The position numbers were made by a program, and so were the translations under genes. A DNA stretch of 64,000 bases from Gammaproteobacteria bacterium UBA7449 (lineage in GTDB: Bacteria; Pseudomonadota; Gammaproteobacteria; Pseudomonadales; Pseudohongiellaceae), in NCBI GenBank assembly GCA_002477465.1, contig DLPV01000023.1:39602-103601 (forward strand). Direction: 5' to 3'. Shown piece by piece: positions 8,096 to 14,875 of the stretch. A model generated the notes under the pieces. It did not search any database, was not told where the DNA came from, and saw only the letters and a program-made list of their open reading frames with translations. Every line of letters begins with the position of its first letter. Positions within the stretch are counted from its first letter, which is position 1.

Positions 8096-8365
8096 AGGCT
8101 TTTGCTAGTGGTTCTAACAGGGAGGACCTTCTAGCATCCTTTGCTACCCTGGAATCGAAAGGAGGTGATCCCATCAATAGTCAATCTATTAAGGGAGCCT
8201 CCGGTTATTTAATCTGATTCGTAGTTTTAATTAGATTGGGTGACTGGAGGGGATAATCAACAGTGTTGTTATCCTTCGCTCCCATACGTAGACGGTCCTG
8301 CTGTCGTATAACTTGTGTGCACACTCGTTACATGGCAGCGGGATTTTTTATGCCCTGTTTTTTTC
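8096..8365 (+). ncRNA. Candidate structured RNA in the gap between the PilZ gene and lhr
   Basis: The 536-base gap 7985-8520 has no believable protein gene, but the plus strand folds repeatedly. H1: CAGGG (8118-8122) with CCCTG (8147-8151) and an inner AGGA/TCCT. H2: a 22-bp uninterrupted stem, 8198-8219 with 8229-8250, made of 16 Watson-Crick and 6 G-U pairs. H3: 8251-8260 with 8266-8274, directly abutting H2. H4: 8284-8295 with 8301-8309. A weak bulged hairpin followed by seven T (8358-8364) could end the transcript. The six G-U pairs in H2 would be A-C mismatches on the other strand, so the plus strand is the likely RNA. About eight GGA triplets occur in it. I do not recognise the RNA family. 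A 65-codon frame starting GTG 8263 lies within it and does not look like a protein. Confidence 0.5.
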
Positions 8366-8520
8366 CTTTTTTGTATTGCCTGCAACCAGCTTGCGAACTA
8401 GTTGCAATCTATCGGACAAGACGAAGGAGCACAAACAAGGTGAGACTACTGGACGAGTGAAAACGTGGGTAAACAATCCTGCGGTGCGAGATACTCTGCC
8501 AGCACCAAAGCGTTTAACTA

Positions 8521-11500
8521 CTAACGAGTTCCCAGGTAGCTCCTCAGCCTGGGAGGAAACACGCGCTTGGTAAGCATCTGCTGAAACTGCCACTGCTGGT
8601 CGGCACTGACTTCCCTGAGAAAATGTGTTTCCCCAGACTCCATTACCGCAATAGGAACACCGCCTCGATACAGCACGCGATTGCTGGCGAGGCGCGGTAA
8701 CTTTCGAGTGGGCATGGTGAGATTAATGAGGTTTGCAGGATCTGTAGCCGCCAGGCAATAGAACGGTGCCGTAGCGGCCGTTTCCCGACTGCGCTTGAAT
8801 TTTCGCAAGCTGTCGACGGTTTCCGGAAAAGCGAATTGTTCGCCTCCGACACCAGCAACAAATCGCCCCCCACGGACAGTGCCACGGAGCTCCATTTTTC
8901 TTAGCGTCACCAGCAGGATACGCCATGGCGGGGCCAGGGTTTCCTTATCAATGAGCGCGCGAAAAACCACACCCCAACGCTGCAGATAGAGCAATGCCAG
9001 GCGCTCGAGCTGTTCTTCGTCCAGCGCATTCCAGCGCGAAGGCTTTTGCTGTCCGGCCTCCTGCTCAAAAGTATCCAGCAGACTCCAGCGACCCGCATCC
9101 TCAACCCCAAACATCGCTTTACGACCCCGACGCTTATGGCTTGTCGGTTTCTTGTGATTAGGGGTGAGCAGCGCACGCAGACCGGTGAACGAATCGCTGC
9201 AAACCCGGCCAAGGCTCACCAACTCGGCCAGTCCCTCTTCCAGCTGGGTTTTTAAAAGCCCGGTACGACTCTGAATCTGGTCAAAAAAGCTGGCTCCATG
9301 TTGTTCCAGATCCGCTGCGATACAGGCAGCGCTTGCACTGGGTGCTGCGACTTCACCTTCGCCCAGCTGGGCCTTCGCGAGGGCTTGCCAGATATCCAGA
9401 TTGGATCGGGCAACCAGACTAATGGGTGTGCTCTTGACCGGCCCAGCATTGCGCTTTCTCTGCAGCGGCTGGTTTTGTCGACGGTGATTTATCAGTGGCA
9501 GCACATAGCGACCCCACATCACCTTGCCACTGATACAAAAGACATCCAACCAGTTCGGGTCGTAGTTGGGGATGCGCGCCGGATAGATATCTGACTCCCA
9601 GCTGACCGCAGGCGCTGAAATGCCATCGAGCAGATTAAGCGTGTTCTGCAAGCGCGTCTGGCCATCCAAACCCGGTTCAGTGCTCCCTTCTGCTGGTTGA
9701 ATCGGAATTAACTGCTGATGATCAAACAGATACTCTGTAAAAGTCTCCAGGGAAACCGGTTTAATTGCCTTGCGGTGTTGGTCGATGGTGTAGCGATGAA
9801 TTCGCTGCAGCAGTCTGCGCTCGCACCATTCAATTGCTGCGCTTTCTGCAGAAACCATAGCCGCAGCGCTGATTGGAGTGAACTGCCCCTGAAAGGCAAA
9901 ACCTTCCACCTCAAGCGCAGTTAGGGCAAAGTTAATGTCAGATTTATCAAGCTGTAGCTCATCGGCCAGCTGCTCAGCCGTCACCGGCCCAAGGCAGTCC
10001 AGTCGCCCACGCACGATTTCACGCAGCGCCTCTTCTTTTTCCCAACTCTCCGCCTGCAGAAATTCTGGTAAAGGTATTGCGGCCAGCTGATCTCCCCAAA
10101 GCGCTATGAAGCGCGGTAGGTACTCAGTTGCAATCCAGACTGGGTTTTTCAGTTGGCGCAGTAACACGATTCGGCCACTGTCGACCAAATCCTGCTGCCA
10201 AAGCACGTAATCCCCTTTCTTAAATTCAGCCGCTGTGAGATAGGCTGCAGTCATCAGGGCATCATGAAGTTCTTCTGCGTTGCTGACAAAGGGCCAGGCT
10301 TCGTCCCGCACCCGCTGAATTGCTTCTGCATCCAGCAGACTAAAATCCTTGGCCTCAGCCGGGTCTGCCCAACTGCGGTTACGTATCGCGTTGGTCCGAC
10401 GTTCTTCAAACGGCGCATCATCAAGGAATGCATAGGGCCGTGCATTGATGATTTCCTGCGCGAATGGCGATGGCTCCCGCAGATCTTTAGCGATAAGCGT
10501 TAGTCTGTCGTTCTCGATCGCATCAATGAGCTGTTCCAATTCATCAATATCCATGGCTTCAGTTAAGCAGTCATGGATAGTCTGGTTCACCAGTGGATGA
10601 TCCGGCACGTCCCGCCTGCCGGTGATGTTTTCCTGACAGGCGATTTGATCGGGAAACACGTGCGCCACCAGATCTTCCGCATCCATGCGTTGAAACTGCG
10701 GTGGTACGCGTTTGCCATTGCGGTTGCGCTGCATAGCCAGGGAACGGGTTGCATTCCAGCGCCATCTCACCTCAAACATAGGTGCATCCAGCATGGCCTG
10801 TATCAAAGTATCACGCACCGTTGCAGTCTGCAGATATCGATACACTTCATCCAATGGGAAGCTGTGCACCGAGCCTAGCGAGATAACAATGCTGTCCTCA
10901 TTAGCTGCAGCTTGCAGCTCAAAGTTGAACGACTTGCAAAAGCGTTTACGCAGGGCCAATCCCCAGCCCCGATTAAGACGGCTGCCGTAAGGAGAATGAA
11001 TAACTACATGCATGTCGCCAACTTCGTCAAAGAAACGCTCCATGACCACAGTGTCTCGGGTCGGCATCACGCCCAGAGCATTCATGCCACTCTGCAAATA
11101 TTCGACCATCTGCACGCTGGCGCTACGAGGCAAGGCAATTGTATCTTCTAACCATTGCACTGCAGCATTCGCCGACTCGTTGATAAGCAGCTCGGCAATC
11201 TGATTACGTAATTTTGAAACCGACTGGGATAACTCTTGTGTGCGCCCTGGCCCTTCTCCAAACCAGAATGGAATTGTAGGCTGCATGCCTTCGGCATCAC
11301 GAACCCGTACCTTTAGCCCATCCACGCGCAGCAGTTGCCAGGCGTGAGTGCCAAGAGTAAAGACATCTCCAGGCAAGGCCTCAAGCGCAAAATCCTCATT
11401 CAAGGTGCCGACAACAATATCTTCCGGGTCCAGCACCACCTGATAATCAAACATATCAGGAATCGCACCACCGTTGGTTAGCGAAGTGAGGTTTGAGCCA

Positions 11501-13023
11501 CGGCGCGCCCGCACCTTGTTATTTATCAAATCAAGATGCAGATGAGTGCCACGTCTCCCTCTTCGGGTCGTATATCCTTCGGCGAGCATTTTTACCAGTG
11601 TGTCAAACTCTTCGCGGGCCAGGTCGCGATAGGGATAGGCGTTGGCAAAAAGCTGGAAGAGCTGATCCATATCCCAACCAAGGAAATCCTGGTCGCCGTC
11701 GCCCGCTATCACTGGAGATGACACCTCGGCAACAATTTGCTGCGCGAGAATATCTGCAGGTTTCTCTGGCATGATAATGCGATCCAGCTCGCCCTCCCTG
11801 ATGCCTTGCAGCAGCGCGCTGGCTTCAACCAAATCATCGCGCGTGAGGGGGAACAAAATTCCCTTGGGGGTACCGTGCACGGAGTGACCGCTGCGGCCGA
11901 CGCGCTGCAGAAATGTTGCAATGCTTTTGGGAGAAGAAAACTGCACCACCAGATCTACCGAACCGATGTCGATGCCGAGTTCCATGGAAGCGGTCGCCAC
12001 CAGCACCTTTAGATCGCCGGCCTTTAAGCGCTGTTCGGCGTTGTGGCGATGATCTTTACTCATACTGCCATGGTGCGAGCACACGCAGCCTTCACCCAAT
12101 CGATCACTCAAGGCCAGAGCCAGGCGCTCTGAAAGTCTTCGAGTGTTCACAAAAATCAGCGTCGTCTGGTGACTATTAATCAGCGTCACGAGCCGCTCAT
12201 AAAGCTCCTCCCAGACTTCATTACTCATCAGGGCGCTCAGTGGTGAACCCGGCACTTCGATACGTAAATCCAGCTTGCGCCGGAATCCAGAGTCGACGAT
12301 TTCACAGTCCACCGAATCATCGCTACAGTTAGAATTGCCCACCAGGTAGCGTGCCACCATGTCGATAGGCTTCTGGGTTGCAGACAGTCCGACGCGCTGC
12401 AGATGCTGGCCGCTGCTGCTAAAACAAAGTTGCTGCAGGCGCTCAATCGATAGGGCCAGGTGTGACCCGCGCTTGTCTCCCAGCATGGCATGGATCTCAT
12501 CCACGATGACCGACGACACCGTGGCCAGCATCTTGCGACCACTGGCACTGGTGAGCAGCAGATACAGAGACTCCGGCGTCGTTACCAGAATATGGGGTGG
12601 GTTTTTCGCCATCTTCTGCCGCTCATTAGCGGGTGTGTCGCCTGTTCGCACCCCAATTCTGATATCCACCGGTGGCAGCCCCAGCAAGTGCAGTTGCTCA
12701 GCAATGCCATCCAGCGGCATATCCAGATTCTTGTGAATGTCGTTACTCAACGCTTTGAGGGGTGAGACATAGAGAACATGGACACCGTCCTCCAGCTGGT
12801 TGCGCAGCCCTTTCTGCAGCAGCTCATCAATGGCGCCATAGAATGCGGCAAGCGTCTTACCGCTGCCGGTAGGGGCCGAAATCAGGGTGTGGCGCCCGGC
12901 TTTAATAGCGGGCCAGGCCTGGGCCTGGGCCGGCGTGGGCTCACCAAACCTGGCCCTGAACCAGTTCCGGCAGGCCGGATGGAACTGGCTGAGAGCCTCT
13001 ATCTGTGCCTGATCCTGGGTCAA
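8521..13023 (-). CDS. lhr: Lhr-type large ATP-dependent helicase
   Basis: A 1500-residue superfamily 2 helicase close to E. coli Lhr (1538). The N-terminus has the Q-like region, Walker A APTGSGKT (about residues 50-57), VDEIHAMLGDKRGSHL as the DEIH box, VGLSATQ (motif III), and IFVNTRRLSERLA with QRVGRSGHS (motif VI). A winged-helix and beta-barrel region specific to Lhr follows, and then the long Lhr C-terminal extension. Family members translocate 3' to 5' on single-stranded DNA and unwind RNA-DNA hybrids, with a role in DNA repair. The start is TTG 13023, since a TAG lies six codons upstream and no other start fits. A LexA-type box lies about 20 bases upstream of the start codon. It appears to be a single-gene transcript. 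Confidence 0.95.
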   Translation of the reverse strand: MTQDQAQIEALSQFHPACRNWFRARFGEPTPAQAQAWPAIKAGRHTLISAPTGSGKTLAAFYGAIDELLQKGLRNQLEDGVHVLYVSPLKALSNDIHKNLDMPLDGIAEQLHLLGLPPVDIRIGVRTGDTPANERQKMAKNPPHILVTTPESLYLLLTSASGRKMLATVSSVIVDEIHAMLGDKRGSHLALSIERLQQLCFSSSGQHLQRVGLSATQKPIDMVARYLVGNSNCSDDSVDCEIVDSGFRRKLDLRIEVPGSPLSALMSNEVWEELYERLVTLINSHQTTLIFVNTRRLSERLALALSDRLGEGCVCSHHGSMSKDHRHNAEQRLKAGDLKVLVATASMELGIDIGSVDLVVQFSSPKSIATFLQRVGRSGHSVHGTPKGILFPLTRDDLVEASALLQGIREGELDRIIMPEKPADILAQQIVAEVSSPVIAGDGDQDFLGWDMDQLFQLFANAYPYRDLAREEFDTLVKMLAEGYTTRRGRRGTHLHLDLINNKVRARRGSNLTSLTNGGAIPDMFDYQVVLDPEDIVVGTLNEDFALEALPGDVFTLGTHAWQLLRVDGLKVRVRDAEGMQPTIPFWFGEGPGRTQELSQSVSKLRNQIAELLINESANAAVQWLEDTIALPRSASVQMVEYLQSGMNALGVMPTRDTVVMERFFDEVGDMHVVIHSPYGSRLNRGWGLALRKRFCKSFNFELQAAANEDSIVISLGSVHSFPLDEVYRYLQTATVRDTLIQAMLDAPMFEVRWRWNATRSLAMQRNRNGKRVPPQFQRMDAEDLVAHVFPDQIACQENITGRRDVPDHPLVNQTIHDCLTEAMDIDELEQLIDAIENDRLTLIAKDLREPSPFAQEIINARPYAFLDDAPFEERRTNAIRNRSWADPAEAKDFSLLDAEAIQRVRDEAWPFVSNAEELHDALMTAAYLTAAEFKKGDYVLWQQDLVDSGRIVLLRQLKNPVWIATEYLPRFIALWGDQLAAIPLPEFLQAESWEKEEALREIVRGRLDCLGPVTAEQLADELQLDKSDINFALTALEVEGFAFQGQFTPISAAAMVSAESAAIEWCERRLLQRIHRYTIDQHRKAIKPVSLETFTEYLFDHQQLIPIQPAEGSTEPGLDGQTRLQNTLNLLDGISAPAVSWESDIYPARIPNYDPNWLDVFCISGKVMWGRYVLPLINHRRQNQPLQRKRNAGPVKSTPISLVARSNLDIWQALAKAQLGEGEVAAPSASAACIAADLEQHGASFFDQIQSRTGLLKTQLEEGLAELVSLGRVCSDSFTGLRALLTPNHKKPTSHKRRGRKAMFGVEDAGRWSLLDTFEQEAGQQKPSRWNALDEEQLERLALLYLQRWGVVFRALIDKETLAPPWRILLVTLRKMELRGTVRGGRFVAGVGGEQFAFPETVDSLRKFKRSRETAATAPFYCLAATDPANLINLTMPTRKLPRLASNRVLYRGGVPIAVMESGETHFLREVSADQQWQFQQMLTKRVFPPRLRSYLGTR

Positions 13024-13042
13024 GAAATCTATCCGCTATGTA

Positions 13043-13058
13043 CTGTACAAACGTACAG
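13043..13058. promoter_or_regulatory. LexA-type SOS box upstream of lhr
   Basis: CTGTACAAACGTACAG has the CTGT-N8-ACAG structure of gammaproteobacterial LexA operators. Its arms CTGTAC/GTACAG are perfectly palindromic. Compared with the 20-base E. coli consensus including flanks it agrees at about 14 positions. It lies 20 bases upstream of the lhr start codon. The divergent lepB gene is 190 bases away. No other such box was noticed in the window. Confidence 0.65.
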
Positions 13059-13250
13059 GGTATTGAAGGGGGCAAAGGTTTTCAAGCGATGCGCAACAAG
13101 AGCGGCCAATTTCTCCGATTTGTTGTGTCACTGCATACCCCAAATAAATCGAGATTTTTTGGGATGACGATCCCGCGCTGCGCTAGCTCGAATTGACAAG
13201 CAGCGGCGTGCTGACTAAGTTTATAGCAAGGTATTTGTCGTAAGAAGTCT

Positions 13251-13946
13251 ATGGAAGAGTTAAAGCAAGCCAATCTGCCCACGCGTGTTCGCGCCCGTTT
13301 TCGTTCTTTCTGGATTGAGAATCGCCAGTTTTTCCTGCTCCTCACTTGTATCGTTTTTTTCAAGAGTGCAATTGCAGACTTGAGCTCGATCTCCGGCGCG
13401 TCCATGCTCCCAACCTTGTTGGATGGCGATAAAGTGTGGGTCAACAAGCTCGCCTACGACGTAAAAATCCCATTCACGGAAATCTCTCTGGCCGAAGTTT
13501 CAGATCCAGACCGCGGCGATATCGTCATCATCGACTCGAAACGTGCAGGCAAGCGTCTGGTGAAGCGTATTGTTGGCGTGCCAGGCGATACTATCTACAT
13601 GCAGAACAACACCCTGGTCATAAATAGCGTGCCGGCCAATTATGAAGTCCTGTCCCGTGACGCTGAATCCATCATCATCCAGGAAGAGTTGCCCGGCGGC
13701 GCCCATCAGGCAAGGCTCTCCAGCCGCTATGTCAATCGCTCTAGCCGCAGCTATGGCCCAACTGTGGTGCCGGCAGACCAGTATTTCGTGCTCGGGGATA
13801 ACCGGGACAACAGCGCTGACAGCAGAATTTACAGCTTCGTGCCCCGCGGCGAGATAATTGGTCGCTCCAGTTCGGTGGTGTTCTCCCTAGACAGCCACAA
13901 TAACTACCTGCCTCGTGGCGAACGCTTCCTGGCGGAGCTTGAGTAA
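13251..13946 (+). CDS. lepB: Signal peptidase I
   Basis: A 231-residue protein with one membrane anchor (about 25-42). The family boxes are: SGASMLPTLLDGD with catalytic Ser51, then DRGDIVII, then KRLVKRIVGVPGD with general-base Lys105, and finally GDNRDNSADSR near residue 180. It cleaves signal peptides from exported proteins at the periplasmic face of the inner membrane. It is shorter than E. coli LepB (324) because it has one anchor helix and a small domain II, as in many marine relatives. The usual partner lepA is not upstream; the gene is divergent from lhr. Confidence 0.95.
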   Translation: MEELKQANLPTRVRARFRSFWIENRQFFLLLTCIVFFKSAIADLSSISGASMLPTLLDGDKVWVNKLAYDVKIPFTEISLAEVSDPDRGDIVIIDSKRAGKRLVKRIVGVPGDTIYMQNNTLVINSVPANYEVLSRDAESIIIQEELPGGAHQARLSSRYVNRSSRSYGPTVVPADQYFVLGDNRDNSADSRIYSFVPRGEIIGRSSSVVFSLDSHNNYLPRGERFLAELE

Positions 13947-14067
13947 CTTACTTCAATTATTTCCCTCTTCTGCTGTAAGAAATCCCCCACTTGTCGGGTA
14001 TTATTAATTGCGCGTTGCGCAATTCGTTATACGGATAAACCAAGCGGTATCCCCGCAAGGAAAACTA

Positions 14068-14658
14068 ATGACAAAAAATAGGATTACTGGCACAGGCCTG
14101 CCCGGCAGATCACTGCTGGCCCTGGTTCTGTTGGCTGTTTTTCAGGTGTCTTTGGCACAAGATTATGTCTGGGCTCCGGACTTTCCTGTTGGCTCCGCAC
14201 TGCCTGAGATAGCGGCTGAAGATCAGAATGGCGAACTGCGTCGCTTCGATGATCTAAAAGGTGAGAACGGCATGCTTTTCATGCTCAGTCGTTCTTTTGA
14301 CTGGTGACCATTCTGCAAAGCTCAGCTCGTGCAGCTGACAGATATTGCAGACCAGTTTGAAGCCATGGGCATTTCCGTGGTTGCCATGACATTCGATTCG
14401 GTTGAAATGCTGAAGAGTGTTGAAGAAGATCAGGGTATTGAATTTACGCTGCTTCACGACGAGGACATTACCCACGTTAATCGCCTGGGCATCCTTAATG
14501 ACATAGATTTTGAGCCTGACCATAGATTTTATGGTGTGCCGCATCCTGGTATATTTCTAGCTGATCCTGATGGCACCATTCAGGCGAAATTTGCCGAAGA
14601 GGGCTACCGCACTCGACCCGATTTTTCCAATGTGTTGGAAGCAGCAGCAGGAATCTAA
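14068..14658 (+). CDS. Candidate selenoprotein: periplasmic redoxin (AhpC/TSA-like) with Sec80 encoded by UGA
   Basis: The frame from ATG 14068 (AAGGAAAA upstream) to TAA at 14656-14658 is open except for one TGA at 14305-14307. Read through it, the product is 196 residues: a signal peptide (about 1-30, ending SLAQ), a short linker, then a thioredoxin-fold redoxin. The TGA falls in RSFDW-U-PFCKAQLVQL. Cysteine relatives read R-S-A-D-W-C-P-F-C-K-A-Q-L at this place, so UGA replaces exactly the peroxidatic/nucleophilic Cys and leaves a U-x-x-C motif (U80, C83). Sequence on both sides is in the same frame and equally well conserved, including HDEDITHVNRLGI and GVPHPGIFLADPDG. A SECIS-like hairpin follows at 14322-14338. 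It probably reduces peroxides or disulfides in the periplasm. The alternative is a recent nonsense mutation. No sel genes are in the window. Confidence 0.8.
14322..14338 (+). promoter_or_regulatory. SECIS-like hairpin after the in-frame UGA
   Basis: A perfect 6-bp stem (TCAGCT, 14322-14327; AGCTGA, 14333-14338) closes a five-base loop CGTGC with G at position 2 and a GU inside. The loop begins 20 bases after the UGA. Bacterial SECIS elements are read by SelB as a small hairpin inside the coding region, with the apical loop about 16-37 bases from the UGA and a G among the first loop bases. This element meets those rules. An alternative weaker pairing (CTGCA with TGCAG) overlaps it. Confidence 0.5.
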
Positions 14659-14678
14659 GCCCCAAACGGCAGTTTAAA

Positions 14679-14708
14679 AAGCGGGTAGTGAAGGCTGCCT
14701 GCTTTTTT
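14679..14708 (+). terminator. Rho-independent terminator of the redoxin gene
   Basis: A 10-bp stem (AAGCGGGTAG, loop TGAAGG, CTGCCTGCTT, with two G-T pairs) is followed by six T. It lies about 20 bases after the redoxin stop codon, so the full-length frame, not the UGA-truncated one, is what the transcript unit encloses. Confidence 0.85.
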
Positions 14709-14875
14709 CCCAATACGACGACAGATAAGGCTAAAGCCAATAGAGAGACATGCCCCGTTAACTGCTCCTCTGCATGCAGCGGCTCTGCTTGCATTTAACT
14801 ATTTGCCAAATTGTCGTCTAATAGCACTACAATAACTAATTAAACATTTAGTCCCTGCCTCGGTACCTGCATCTA

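Noticed and set aside
8158..8171. Possible 16S rRNA 3' end on the minus strand
   Set aside because: Only the last 14 bases match the 16S end; the preceding conserved helix 45 sequence is absent, so it is not an rRNA fragment.
8096..8365. Assignment to the CsrB/RsmZ RNA family
   Set aside because: GGA triplets are present, but several lie in stems instead of hairpin loops, so I cannot name the family.
8263..8460. 65-codon plus-strand frame with a Shine-Dalgarno-like GGAGGGG
   Set aside because: The peptide is Arg/Cys-rich, has no recognisable fold, and lies inside a region better explained as structured RNA.
14305..14307. UGA as a simple nonsense mutation or sequencing error
   Set aside because: Not excluded, but its position at the catalytic Cys codon, the intact downstream frame and the SECIS-like hairpin make selenocysteine more likely.
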